From assembly GCA_963082975.1 (NCBI GenBank), contig CAUJBJ010000025.1:1-64000 (forward strand): a DNA stretch of 64,000 nt, in the 5' to 3' direction. Position numbers and translations under genes: made by a program. This DNA comes from Labia minor (taxonomy: Eukaryota > Arthropoda > Insecta > Dermaptera > Spongiphoridae). The notes beneath the pieces are model-generated. The model was not told where the DNA came from and did no database searches. It was given only the letters and a program-made list of their open reading frames with translations. Of this stretch, positions 39,770 through 53,800 are shown in pieces (position 1 is the stretch's first letter; the number at the start of each line of letters is the position of its first letter).

Positions 39770-42700
39770 TAGGATTTTCCCTTTAATATTTGAACAAAAT
39801 CAGACTTTTCCGTAAGAATTCAATGAAAATATTTAAGAAATCGATCAAATATGAATTTATTCTTCATTAGAATCAGAAAATTAATAAAATAAAATAAAAA
39901 AGATAATTTTATCCCTCGTATTTAAAAAAGTAGGAATTTTCCCTTTAATATTTGAACAAAATCAGATTTTCCGTAAGAATTCAATGAAAATAATTAAGAA
40001 ATCGATCAAATATGAATTTATTCTTCATTAGAACCAGAAAATTAATAAAATAAAATAAAAAAGATAATTTTATACCTCGTATTTAAAAAACTAGGATTTT
40101 CCCTTTAATATTTGAACAAAATCACAGTAATCCGTAAGAATTCAATGAAAATATTTAAGAAATCGATCAAATATGACTTTATTCTTAATTAGAATCAGAA
40201 AATGAATAAAATAAAATATAAAAGATAATTTTATCCCTCGTATTTAAAAAACTAGGATTTTCCCTTTAATATTTGAACAAAATCACAGTAATCCGTAAGA
40301 ATTCAATGAAAATATTTAAGAAATCGATCAAATATGAATTTATTCTTCAATAGAATCAGAAAATTAATAAAATAAAATATAAAAGATAATTTTATCCCTC
40401 GTATTTAAAAAAGTAGGATTTTCCCTTTAATATTTGAACAAAATCAGACTTTTCCGTAAGAATTCAATGAAAATATTTAAGAAATCGATCAAATATTAAT
40501 TTATTCTTCATTAGAATCAGAAAATTAATAAAATAAAATAAAAAAGATAATTTTATCCCTCGTATTTAAAAAAGTAGGATTTTCCCTTTAATATTTGAAC
40601 AAAATCAGACTTTTCCGTAAGAATTCAATGAAAATATTTAAGAAATCGATCAAATATGAATTTATTCTTCATTATAATCAGAAAATTAATAAAATAAAAT
40701 ATAAAAGATAATTTTATCCCTCGTATTTAAAAAAGTAGGATTTTCCCTTTAATATTTGAACAAAATCAGAATTTTCCGTAAGAATTCAATGAAAATATTT
40801 AAGAAATCGATCAAATATGAATTTATTCTTCAATAGAATCAGAAAATTAATAAAATAAAATATAAAAGATAATTTTATCCCTCGTATTTAAAAAAGTAGG
40901 ATTTTCCCTTTAATATTTGAACAAAATCAGACTTTTCCGTAAGAATTCAATGAAAATATTTAAGAAATCGATCAAATATGAATTTATTCTTCATTAGAAT
41001 CAGAAAATTAATAAAATAAAATAAAAAAGATAATTTTATCCCTCGTATTTAAAAAAGTAGGATTTTCCCTTTAATATTTGAACAAAATCAGACTTTTCCG
41101 TAAGAATTCAATGAAAATATTTAAGAAATCGATCAAATATGAATTTATTCTTCAATAGAATCAGAAAATTAATAAAATAAAATATAAAAGATAATTTTAT
41201 CCCTCGTATTTAAAAAAGTAGGATTTTCCCTTTAATATTTGAACAAAATCAGAATTTTCCGTAAGAATTCAATGAAAATATTTAAGAAATCGATCAAATA
41301 TGAATTTATTCTTCAATAGAATCAGAAAATTAATAAAATAAAATATAAAAGATAATTTTATCCCTCGTATTTAAAAAAGTAGGATTTTCCCTTTAATATT
41401 TGAACAAAATCAGACTTTTCCGTAAAAATTCAATGAAAATATTTAAGAAATCGATCAAATATGAATTTATTCTTCATTATAATCAGAAAATTAATAAAAT
41501 AAAATAAAAAAGTTAATTTTATCCCTCGTATTTAAAAAAGTAGGATTTTCCCTTTAATATTTGAACAAAATCAGACTTTTCCGTAAGAATTCAATGAAAA
41601 TATTTAAGAAATCGATCAAATATGAATTTATTCTTCAATAGAATCAGAAAATTAATAAAATAAAATATAAAAGATAATTTTATCCCTCGTATTTAAAAAA
41701 GTAGGATTTTCCCTTTAATATTTGAACAAAATCAGACTTTTCCGTAAGAATTCAATGAAAATATTTAAGAAATCGATCAAATATGAATTTATTCTTAATT
41801 ATAATCAGAAAATTAATAAAATAAAATAAAAAAGATAATTTTATCCCTCGTATTTAAAAAAGTAGGATTTTCCCTTTAATATTTGAACAAAATCAGACTT
41901 TTCCGTAAGAATTCAATGAAAATATTTAAGAAATCGATCAAATATGAATTTATTCTTCAATAGAATCAGAAAATTAATAAAATAAAATATAAAAGATAAT
42001 TTTATCGCTCGTATTTAAAAAAGTAGGATTTTCCCTTTAATATTTGAACAAAATCACACTAATCCGTAAGAATTCAATGAAAATATTTAAGAAATCGATC
42101 AAATATGAATTTATTCTTCATTAGAATCAGAAAATGAATAAAATAAAATATAAAAGATAATTTTATCCCTCGTATTTAAAAAAGTAGGAATTTTCCCTTT
42201 AATATTTGAACAAAATCAGATTTTCCGTAAGAATTCAATGAAAATATTTAAGAAATCGATCAAATATGAATTTATTCTTCATTAGAACCAGAAAATTAAT
42301 AAAATAAAATAAAAAAGATAATTTTATCCCTCGTATTTAAAAAACTAGGATTTTCCCTTTAATATTTGAACAAAATCACAGTAATCCGTAAGAATTCAAT
42401 GAAAATATTTAAGAAATCGATCAAATATGACTTTATTCTTAATTAGAATCAGAAAATGAATAAAATAAAATATAAAAGATAATTTTGTCCCTCGTATTTA
42501 AAAAAGTAGGATTTTCCCTTTAATATTTGAACAAAATCAGACTTTTCCGTAAGAATTCAATGAAAATATTTAAGAAATCGATCAAATATGAATTTATTCT
42601 TCATTAGAATCAGAAAATTAATAAAATAAAATAAAAAAGATAATTTTATCCCTCGTATTTAAAAAAGTAGGATTTTCCCTTTAATATTTGAACAAAATCA

Positions 42701-43311
42701 CAGTAATCCGTAAGAATTCAATGAAAATATTTAAGAAATCGATCAAATATGAATTTATTCTTCATTATAATCAGAAAATTAATAAAATAAAATAAAAAAG
42801 TTAATTTTATCCCTCGTATTTAAAAAAGTAGGATTTTCCCTTTAATATTTGAACAAAATCAGACTTTTCCGTAAGAATTCAATGAAAATATTTAAGAAAT
42901 CGATCAAATATGAATTTATTCTTCAATAGAATCAGAAAATTAATAAAATAAAATATAAAAGATAATTTTATCCCTCGTATTTAAAAAAGTAGGATTTTCC
43001 CTTTAATATTTGAACAAAATCAGAATTTTCCGTAAGAATTCAATGAAAATATTTAAGAAATCGATCAAATATGAATTTATTCTTCAATAGAATCAGAAAA
43101 TTAATAAAATAAAATATAAAAGATAATTTTATCCCTCGTATTTAAAAAAGTAGGATTTTCCCTTTAATATTTGAACAAAATCAGACTTTTCCGTAAGAAT
43201 TCAATGAAAATATTTAAGAAATCGATCAAATATGAATTTATTCTTCATTATAATCAGAAAATTAATAAAATAAAATAAAAAAGTTAATTTTATCCCTCGT
43301 ATTTATAAAAG
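39126..43311. repeat. 34-mer higher-order repeat, copy 2 (26 units)
   Basis: Copy of 33652-37998 less one monomer. The offset from copy 1 is 5474 bp up to the marker at 42004 and 5313 bp (33 monomers) at TTTATAAAAG (43302). The loss lies where copy 1 has an A unit (ATATATAAG, CATTAG, GATAA, 37194) followed by a B unit (CATTATAATC, GTTAA, 37355), while copy 2 has one hybrid unit at 42668 (A patch, CATTATAATC, GTTAA). The order beyond 43312 only partly follows copy 1. Confidence 0.9.
42668..42828. repeat. Hybrid monomer marking a one-monomer deletion
   Basis: Left side CACAGTAATCC, right side CATTATAATC and GTTAA. In the sister copy these halves belong to two neighbouring units (37194 and 37355). 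The exchange point lies between monomer positions 43 and 97. The left part also lacks the ATATATAAG change of its sister, which either predates that change or places the exchange left of it. Confidence 0.82.
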
Positions 43312-43633
43312 TAGGATTTTCCCTTTAATATTTGAACAAAATCAGACTTTTCCGTAAGAATTCAATGAAAATATTTAAGAAATCGATCAAATATGAATTT
43401 CTTCTTCAATAGAATCAGAAAATGAATAAAATAAAATATAAAAGATAATTTTGTCCCTCGTATTTAAAAAAGTAGGATTTTCCCTTTAATATTTGAACAA
43501 AATCAGACTTTTCCGTAAGAATTCAATGAAAATATTTAAGAAATCGATCAAATATGAATTTATTCTTCATTAGAATCAGAAAATTAATAAAATAAAATAA
43601 AAAAGTTAATTTTATCCCTCGTATTTAAAAAAG
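43312..43633. repeat. Two monomers bridging the 34-mer and the 4-mer repeat
   Basis: A TTTCTTCTTC unit (B patch, GAATAAAA, ATTTTGTCCC) and a B unit whose tail is GTTAA. The next pair, at 43634, is the same except that its second unit ends GATAA. In the left part of the window the TTTCTTCTTC unit carries the A patch; here it carries the B patch, so it is a recombinant form. Confidence 0.8.
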
Positions 43634-44277
43634 TAGGATTTTCCCTTTAATATTTGAACAAAATCAGACTTTTCCGTAAGAATTCAATGAAAATATTTAA
43701 GAAATCGATCAAATATGAATTTCTTCTTCAATAGAATCAGAAAATGAATAAAATAAAATATAAAAGATAATTTTGTCCCTCGTATTTAAAAAAGTAGGAT
43801 TTTCCCTTTAATATTTGAACAAAATCAGACTTTTCCGTAAGAATTCAATGAAAATATTTAAGAAATCGATCAAATATGAATTTATTCTTCATTAGAATCA
43901 GAAAATTAATAAAATAAAATAAAAAAGATAATTTTATCCCTCGTATTTAAAAAAGTAGGATTTTCCCTTTAATATTTGAACAAAATCACAGTAATCCGTA
44001 AGAATTCAATGAAAATATTTAAGAAATCGATCAAATATGAATTTATTCTTCATTAGAATCAGAAAATTAATAAAATAAAATAAAAAAGATAATTTTATCC
44101 CTCGTATTTAAAAAACTAGGATTTTCCCTTTAATATTTGAACAAAATCAGACTTTTCCGTAAGAAGTCAATGAAAATATTTAAGAAATCGATCAAATATG
44201 AATTTATTCTTCATTATAATCAGAAAATTAATAAAATAAAATAAAAAAGTTAATTTTATCCCTCGTATTTAAAAAAG
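43634..44277. repeat. 4-mer repeat, copy 1 (644 bp)
   Basis: Units TTTCTTCTTC (B patch), B (CATTAG), A (ending AAAAAAC) and B with AAGAAGTCAATG. The last variant, which removes the EcoRI site, occurs only here (44161) and 644 bp later (44805). Confidence 0.87.
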
Positions 44278-44921
44278 TAGGATTTTCCCTTTAATATTTG
44301 AACAAAATCAGACTTTTCCGTAAGAATTCAATGAAAATATTTAAGAAATCGATCAAATATGAATTTCTTCTTCAATAGAATCAGAAAATGAATAAAATAA
44401 AATATAAAAGATAATTTTGTCCCTCGTATTTAAAAAAGTAGGATTTTCCCTTTAATATTTGAACAAAATCAGACTTTTCCGTAAGAATTCAATGAAAATA
44501 TTTAAGAAATCGATCAAATATGAATTTATTCTTCATTAGAATCAGAAAATTAATAAAATAAAATAAAAAAGATAATTTTATCCCTCGTATTTAAAAAAGT
44601 AGGATTTTCCCTTTAATATTTGAACAAAATCACACTAATCCGTAAGAATTCAATGAAAATATTTAAGAAATCGATCAAATATGAATTTATTCTTCATTAG
44701 AATCAGAAAATTAATAAAATAAAATAAAAAAGATAATTTTATCCCTCGTATTTAAAAAACTAGGATTTTCCCTTTAATATTTGAACAAAATCAGACTTTT
44801 CCGTAAGAAGTCAATGAAAATATTTAAGAAATCGATCAAATATGAATTTATTCTTCAATAGAATCAGAAAATTAATAAAATAAAATATAAAAGATAATTT
44901 TATCCCTCGTATTTAAAAAAG
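44278..44921. repeat. 4-mer repeat, copy 2 (644 bp)
   Basis: Tandem copy of 43634-44277. The third unit has the CACACTAATCC patch instead of CACAGTAATCC, and the fourth has CAATAG with AAATATAAAAG instead of CATTATAATC with GTTAA, so the copies have diverged or exchanged with neighbours. Confidence 0.82.
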
Positions 44922-45887
44922 TAGGATTTTCCCTTTAATATTTGAACAAAATCAGACTTTTCCGTAAGAATTCAATGAAAATATTTAAGAAATCGATCAA
45001 ATATGAATTTATTCTTAATTAGAATCAGAAAATGAATAAAATAAAATATAAAAGATAATTTTATCCCTCGTATTTAAAAAAGTAGGATTTTCCCTTTAAT
45101 ATTTGAACAAAATCACACTAATCCGTAAGAATTCAATGAAAATATTTAAGAAATCGATCAAAAATGAATTTATTCTTCATTATAATCAGAAAATTAATAA
45201 AATAAAATAAAAAAGATAATTTTATCCCTCGTATTTAAAAAAGTAGGATTTTCCCTTTAATATTTGAACAAAATCAGACTTTTCCGTAAGAATTCAATGA
45301 AAATATTTAAGAAATCGATCAAATATGAATTTATTCTTCAATAGAATCAGAAAATTAATAAAATAAAATATAAAAGATAATTTTATCCCTCGTATTTAAA
45401 AAAGTAGGATTTTCCCTTTAATATTTGAACAAAATCAGAATTTTCCGTAAGAATTCAATGAAAATATTTAAGAAATCGATCAAATATGAATTTATTCTTC
45501 AATAGAATCAGAAAATTAATAAAATAAAATATAAAAGATAATTTTATCCCTCGTATTTAAAAAAGTAGGATTTTCCCTTTAATATTTGAACAAAATCAGA
45601 CTTTTCCGTAAAAATTCAATGAAAATATTTAAGAAATCGATCAAATATGAATTTATTCTTCATTATAATCAGAAAATTAATAAAATAAAATAAAAAAGTT
45701 AATTTTATCCCTCGTATTTAAAAAAGTAGGATTTTCCCTTTAATATTTGAACAAAATCAGACTTTTCCGTAAGAATTCAATGAAAATATTTAAGAAATCG
45801 ATCAAATATGAATTTATTCTTCAATAGAATCAGAAAATTAATAAAATAAAATATAAAAGATAATTTTATCCCTCGTATTTAAAAAAG
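44922..45887. repeat. Six-monomer block before the 31-mer
   Basis: Units B (TTAATTAGAATC, GAATAAAA), F (ATCAAAAATGAA, CATTATAATC), B, D, B (GTAAAAATTC, GTTAA), B. The first two units recur together at 58284 and 62147; ATCAAAAATGAA was seen only at these three places, linking this block to the right-edge 24-mer. Confidence 0.82.
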
Positions 45888-48800
45888 TAGGATTTTCCCT
45901 TTAATATTTGAACAAAATCAGATTTTTCCTTAAGAATTCAATGAAAATATTTAAGAAATCGATCAAATATGAATTTATTCTTAATTATAATCAGAAAATT
46001 AATAAAATAAAATAAAAAAGATAATTTTATCGCTCGTATTTAAAAAAGTAGGATTTTCCCTTTAATATTTGAACAAAATCACACTAATCCGTAAGAATTC
46101 AATGAAAATATTTAAGAAATCGATCAAATATGAATTTATTCTTCATTAGAATCAGAAAATGAATAAAATAAAATATAAAAGATAATTTTATCCCTCGTAT
46201 TTAAAAAAGTAGGAATTTTCCCTTTAATATTTGAACAAAATCAGATTTTCCGTAAGAATTCAATGAAAATATTTAAGAAATCGATCAAATATGAATTTAT
46301 TCTTCATTAGAACCAGAAAATTAATAAAATAAAATAAAAAAGATAATTTTATCCCTCGTATTTAAAAAACTAGGATTTTCCCTTTAATATTTGAACAAAA
46401 TCACAGTAATCCGTAAGAATTCAATGAAAATATTTAAGAAATCGATCAAATATGACTTTATTCTTAATTAGAATCAGAAAATGAATAAAATAAAATATAA
46501 AAGATAATTTTGTCCCTCGTATTTAAAAAAGTAGGATTTTCCCTTTTATATTTGAACAAAATCAGACTTTTCCGTAAGAATTCAATGAAAATATTTAAGA
46601 AATCGATCAAATATGAATTTATTCTTCATTAGAATCAGAAAATTAATAAAATAAAATATAAAAGATAATTTTATCCCTCGTATTTAAAAAAGTAGGATTT
46701 TCCCTTTAATATTTGAACAAAATCAGAATTTTCCGTAAGAATTCAATGAAAATATTTAAGAAATCGATCAAATATGAATTTATTCTTCAATAGAATCAGA
46801 AAATTAATAAAATAAAATATAAAAGATAATTTTATCCCTCGTATTTAAAAAAGTAGGATTTTCCCTTTAATATTTGAACAAAATCACAGTAATCCGTAAG
46901 AATTCAATGAAAATATATAAGAAATCGATCAAATATGAATTTATTCTTCATTATAATCAGAAAATTAATAAAATAAAATAAAAAAGATAATTTTATCCCT
47001 CGTATTTAAAAAAGTAGGATTTTCCCTTTAATATTTGAACAAAATCAGACTTTTCCGTAAGAATTCAATGAAAATATTTAAGAAATCGATCAAATATGAA
47101 TTTATTCTTCAATAGAATCAGAAAATTAATAAAATAAAATATAAAAGTTAATTTTATCCCTCGTATTTAAAAAAGTAGGATTTTCCCTTTAATATTTGAA
47201 CAAAATCACACTAATCCGTAAGAATTCAATGAAAATATTTAAGAAATCAATCAAATATGAATTTATTCTTCATTAGAATCAGAAAATGAATAAAATAAAA
47301 TATAAAAGATAATTTTATCCCTCGTATTTAAAAAAGTAGGAATTTTCCCTTTAATATTTGAACAAAATCAGATTTTCCGTAAGAATTCAATGAAAATAAT
47401 TAAGAAATCGATCAAATATGAATTTATTCTTCATTAGAACCAGAAAATTAATAAAATAAAATAAAAAAGATAATTTTATCCCTCGTATTTAAAAAAGTAG
47501 GATTTTCCCTTTAATATTTGAACAAAATCAGACTTTTCCGTAAGAATTCAACGAAAATATTTAAGAAATCGATCAAATATGAATTTATTCTTCATTAGAA
47601 TCAGAAAATTAATAAAATAAAATAAAAAAGATAATTTTATCCCTCGTATTTAAAAAAGTAGGATTTTCCCTTTAATATTTGAACAAAATCACAGTAATCC
47701 GTAAGAATTCAATGAAAATATTTAAGAAATCGATCAAATATGAATTTATTCTTCATTAGAATCAGAAAATTAATAAAATAAAATAAAAAAGATAATTTTA
47801 TCCCTCGTATTTAAAAAAGTAGGATTTTCCCTTTAATATTTGAACAAAATCAGACTTTTCCGTAAGAATTCAATGAAAATATTTAAGAAATCGATCAAAT
47901 ATGAATTTATTCTTCAATAGAATCAGAAAATTAATAAAATAAAATATAAAAGTTAATTTTATCCCTCGTATTTAAAAAAGTAGGATTTTCCCTTTAATAT
48001 TTGAACAAAATCACACTAATCCGTAAGAATTCAATGAAAATATTTAAGAAATCAATCAAATATGAATTTATTCTTCATTAGAATCAGAAAATGAATAAAA
48101 TAAAATATAAAAGATAATTTTATCCCTCGTATTTAAAAAAGTAGGAATTTTCCCTTTAATATTTGAACAAAATCAGATTTTCCGTAAGAATTCAATGAAA
48201 ATAATTAAGAAATCGATCAAATATGAATTTATTCTTCATTAGAACCAGAAAATTAATAAAATAAAATAAAAAAGATAATTTTATCCCTCGTATTTAAAAA
48301 AGTAGGATTTTCCCTTTAATATTTGAACAAAATCAGACTTTTCCGTAAGAATTCAACGAAAATATTTAAGAAATCGATCAAATATGAATTTATTCTTCAT
48401 TAGAATCAGAAAATTAATAAAATAAAATAAAAAAGATAATTTTATCCCTCGTATTTAAAAAAGTAGGATTTTCCCTTTAATATTTGAACAAAATCACAGT
48501 AATCCGTAAGAATTCAATGAAAATATTTAAGAAATCGATCAAATATGAATTTATTCTTCATTAGAATCAGAAAATTAATAAAATAAAATAAAAAAGATAA
48601 TTTTATCCCTCGTATTTAAAAAAGTAGGATTTTCCCTTTAATATTTGAACAAAATCAGACTTTTCCGTAAGAATTCAATGAAAATATTTAAGAAATCGAT
48701 CAAATATGAATTTATTCTTCAATAGAATCAGAAAATTAATAAAATAAAATATAAAAGTTAATTTTATCCCTCGTATTTAAAAAAGTAGGATTTTCCCTTT

Positions 48801-50878
48801 AATATTTGAACAAAATCACACTAATCCGTAAGAATTCAATGAAAATATTTAAGAAATCAATCAAATATGAATTTATTCTTCATTAGAATCAGAAAATGAA
48901 TAAAATAAAATATAAAAGATAATTTTATCCCTCGTATTTAAAAAAGTAGGATTTTCCCTTTAATATTTGAACAAAATCAGAATTTTCCGTAAGAATTCAA
49001 TGAAAATATTTAAGAAATCGATCAAATATGAATTTATTCTTCATTATAATCAGAAAATTAATAAAATAAAATATAAAAGATAATTTTATCCCTCGTATTT
49101 AAAAAAGTAGGATTTTCCCTTTAATATTTGAACAAAATCAGAATTTTCCGTAAGAATTCAATGAAAATATTTAAGAAATCGATCAAATATGAATTTATTC
49201 TTCAATAGAATCAGAAAATTAATAAAATAAAATATAAAAGATAATTTTATCCCTCGTATTTAAAAAAGTAGGATTTTCCCTTTAATATTTGAACAAAATC
49301 AGACTTTTCCGTAAGAATTCAATGAAAATATTTAAGAAATCGATCAAATATGAATTTATTCTTCATTAGAATCAGAAAATTAATAAAATAAAATAAAAAA
49401 GATAATTTTATCCCTCGTATTTAAAAAAGTAGGATTTTCCCTTTAATATTTGAACAAAATCAGACTTTTCCGTAAGAATTCAATGAAAATATTTAAGAAA
49501 TCGATCAAATATGAATTTATTCTTCAATAGAATCAGAAAATTAATAAAATAAAATATAAAAGTTAATTTTATCCCTCGTATTTAAAAAAGTAGGATTTTC
49601 CCTTTAATATTTGAACAAAATCACACTAATCCGTAAGAATTCAATGAAAATATTTAAGAAATCAATCAAATATGAATTTATTCTTCATTAGAATCAGAAA
49701 ATGAATAAAATAAAATATAAAAGATAATTTTATCCCTCGTATTTAAAAAAGTTGGAATTTTCCCTTTAATATTTGAACAAAATCAGATTTTCCGTAAGAA
49801 TTCAATGAAAATAATTAAGAAATCGATCAAATATGAATTTATTCTTCATTAGAATCAGAAAATTAATAAAATAAAATAAAAAAGATAATTTTATCCCTCG
49901 TATTTAAAAAAGTAGGATTTTCCCTTTAATATTTGAACAAAATCAGACTTTTCCGTAAGAATTCAATGAAAATATTTAAGAAATCGATCAAATATGAATT
50001 TATTCTTCATTATAATCAGAAAATTAATAAAATAAAATATAAAAGATAATTTTATCCCTCGTATTTAAAAAAGTAGGATTTTCCCTTTAATATTTGAACA
50101 AAATCAGAATTTTCCGTAAGAATTCAATGAAAATATTTAAGAAATCGATCAAATATGAATTTATTCTTCAATAGAATCAGAAAATTAATAAAATAAAATA
50201 TAAAAGATAATTTTATCCCTCGTATTTAAAAAAGTAGGATTTTCCCTTTAATATTTGAACAAAATCAGACTTTTCCGTAAGAATTCAATGAAAATATTTA
50301 AGAAATCGATCAAATATGAATTTATTCTTCATTAGAATCAGAAAATTAATAAAATAAAATAAAAAAGATAATTTTATCCCTCGTATTTAAAAAAGTAGGA
50401 TTTTCCCTTTAATATTTGAACAAAATCAGACTTTTCCGTAAGAATTCAATGAAAATATTTAAGAAATCGATCAAATATGAATTTATTCTTCAATAGAATC
50501 AGAAAATTAATAAAATAAAATATAAAAGATAATTTTATCCCTCGTATTTAAAAAAGTAGGATTTTCCCTTTAATATTTGAACAAAATCAGAATTTTCCGT
50601 AAGAATTCAATGAAAATATTTAAGAAATCGATCAAATATGAATTTATTCTTCAATAGAATCAGAAAATTAATAAAATAAAATATAAAAGATAATTTTATC
50701 CCTCGTATTTAAAAAAGTAGGATTTTCCCTTTAATATTTGAACAAAATCAGACTTTTCCGTAAAAATTCAATGAAAATATTTAAGAAATCGATCAAATAT
50801 GAATTTATTCTTCATTATAATCAGAAAATTAATAAAATAAAATAAAAAAGATAATTTTATCCCTCGTATTTAAAAAAG
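45888..50878. repeat. 31-mer higher-order repeat, copy 1 (4991 bp)
   Basis: Thirty-one units starting with a hybrid unit that joins an E-class left side to the ATCGCTCG tail. Shared with copy 2 at a constant 4991-bp offset: the marker (46029), AACGAAAATATT (47550 and 48355), AAGTTGGAAT (49749) and the ATATATAAG unit with CATTATAATC (46854). The block contains an internal 5-mer duplication. Confidence 0.94.
47015..48624. repeat. 5-mer tandem duplication inside the 31-mer (2 x 805 bp)
   Basis: Five units B (CAATAG, GTTAA), F (AATCAATC), G (AATAATTAAG, GAACC), B (TTCAACGAAA), A (CATTAG) occur at 47015-47819 and 47820-48624, followed by the first two again. The TTCAACG change is 805 bp apart in the two copies. 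The same doublet is present in the second 31-mer copy at 52006-53615, so the 5-mer duplication came first. Confidence 0.9.
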
Positions 50879-53800
50879 TAGGATTTTCCCTTTAATATTT
50901 GAACAAAATCAGATTTTTCCTTAAGAATTCAATGAAAATATTTAAGAAATCGATCAAATATGAATTTATTCTTAATTATAATCAGAAAATTAATAAAATA
51001 AAATAAAAAAGATAATTTTATCGCTCGTATTTAAAAAAGTAGGATTTTCCCTTTAATATTTGAACAAAATCACACTAATCCGTAAGAATTCAATGAAAAT
51101 ATTTAAGAAATCGATCAAATATGAATTTATTCTTCATTAGAATCAGAAAATGAATAAAATAAAATATAAAAGATAATTTTATCCCTCGTATTTAAAAAAG
51201 TAGGAATTTTCCCTTTAATATTTGAACAAAATCAGATTTTCCGTAAGAATTCAATGAAAATATTTAAGAAATCGATCAAATATGAATTTATTCTTCATTA
51301 GAACCAGAAAATTAATAAAATAAAATAAAAAAGATAATTTTATCCCTCGTATTTAAAAAACTAGGATTTTCCCTTTAATATTTGAACAAAATCACAGTAA
51401 TCCGTAAGAATTCAATGAAAATATTTAAGAAATCGATCAAATATGACTTTATTCTTAATTAGAATCAGAAAATGAATAAAATAAAATATAAAAGATAATT
51501 TTGTCCCTCGTATTTAAAAAAGTAGGATTTTCCCTTTTATATTTGAACAAAATCAGACTTTTCCGTAAGAATTCAATGAAAATATTTAAGAAATCGATCA
51601 AATATGAATTTATTCTTCATTAGAATCAGAAAATTAATAAAATAAAATATAAAAGATAATTTTATCCCTCGTATTTAAAAAAGTAGGATTTTCCCTTTAA
51701 TATTTGAACAAAATCAGAATTTTCCGTAAGAATTCAATGAAAATATTTAAGAAATCGATCAAATATGAATTTATTCTTCAATAGAATCAGAAAATTAATA
51801 AAATAAAATATAAAAGATAATTTTATCCCTCGTATTTAAAAAAGTAGGATTTTCCCTTTAATATTTGAACAAAATCACAGTAATCCGTAAGAATTCAATG
51901 AAAATATATAAGAAATCGATCAAATATGAATTTATTCTTCATTATAATCAGAAAATTAATAAAATAAAATAAAAAAGATAATTTTATCCCTCGTATTTAA
52001 AAAAGTAGGATTTTCCCTTTAATATTTGAACAAAATCAGACTTTTCCGTAAGAATTCAATGAAAATATTTAAGAAATCGATCAAATATGAATTTATTCTT
52101 CAATAGAATCAGAAAATTAATAAAATAAAATATAAAAGTTAATTTTATCCCTCGTATTTAAAAAAGTAGGATTTTCCCTTTAATATTTGAACAAAATCAC
52201 ACTAATCCGTAAGAATTCAATGAAAATATTTAAGAAATCAATCAAATATGAATTTATTCTTCATTAGAATCAGAAAATGAATAAAATAAAATATAAAAGA
52301 TAATTTTATCCCTCGTATTTAAAAAAGTAGGAATTTTCCCTTTAATATTTGAACAAAATCAGATTTTCCGTAAGAATTCAATGAAAATAATTAAGAAATC
52401 GATCAAATATGAATTTATTCTTCATTAGAACCAGAAAATTAATAAAATAAAATAAAAAAGATAATTTTATCCCTCGTATTTAAAAAAGTAGGATTTTCCC
52501 TTTAATATTTGAACAAAATCAGACTTTTCCGTAAGAATTCAACGAAAATATTTAAGAAATCGATCAAATATGAATTTATTCTTCATTAGAATCAGAAAAT
52601 TAATAAAATAAAATAAAAAAGATAATTTTATCCCTCGTATTTAAAAAAGTAGGATTTTCCCTTTAATATTTGAACAAAATCACAGTAATCCGTAAGAATT
52701 CAATGAAAATATTTAAGAAATCGATCAAATATGAATTTATTCTTCATTAGAATCAGAAAATTAATAAAATAAAATAAAAAAGATAATTTTATCCCTCGTA
52801 TTTAAAAAAGTAGGATTTTCCCTTTAATATTTGAACAAAATCAGACTTTTCCGTAAGAATTCAATGAAAATATTTAAGAAATCGATCAAATATGAATTTA
52901 TTCTTCAATAGAATCAGAAAATTAATAAAATAAAATATAAAAGTTAATTTTATCCCTCGTATTTAAAAAAGTAGGATTTTCCCTTTAATATTTGAACAAA
53001 ATCACACTAATCCGTAAGAATTCAATGAAAATATTTAAGAAATCAATCAAATATGAATTTATTCTTCATTAGAATCAGAAAATGAATAAAATAAAATATA
53101 AAAGATAATTTTATCCCTCGTATTTAAAAAAGTAGGAATTTTCCCTTTAATATTTGAACAAAATCAGATTTTCCGTAAGAATTCAATGAAAATAATTAAG
53201 AAATCGATCAAATATGAATTTATTCTTCATTAGAACCAGAAAATTAATAAAATAAAATAAAAAAGATAATTTTATCCCTCGTATTTAAAAAAGTAGGATT
53301 TTCCCTTTAATATTTGAACAAAATCAGACTTTTCCGTAAGAATTCAACGAAAATATTTAAGAAATCGATCAAATATGAATTTATTCTTCATTAGAATCAG
53401 AAAATTAATAAAATAAAATAAAAAAGATAATTTTATCCCTCGTATTTAAAAAAGTAGGATTTTCCCTTTAATATTTGAACAAAATCACAGTAATCCGTAA
53501 GAATTCAATGAAAATATTTAAGAAATCGATCAAATATGAATTTATTCTTCATTAGAATCAGAAAATTAATAAAATAAAATAAAAAAGATAATTTTATCCC
53601 TCGTATTTAAAAAAGTAGGATTTTCCCTTTAATATTTGAACAAAATCAGACTTTTCCGTAAGAATTCAATGAAAATATTTAAGAAATCGATCAAATATGA
53701 ATTTATTCTTCAATAGAATCAGAAAATTAATAAAATAAAATATAAAAGTTAATTTTATCCCTCGTATTTAAAAAAGTAGGATTTTCCCTTTAATATTTGA

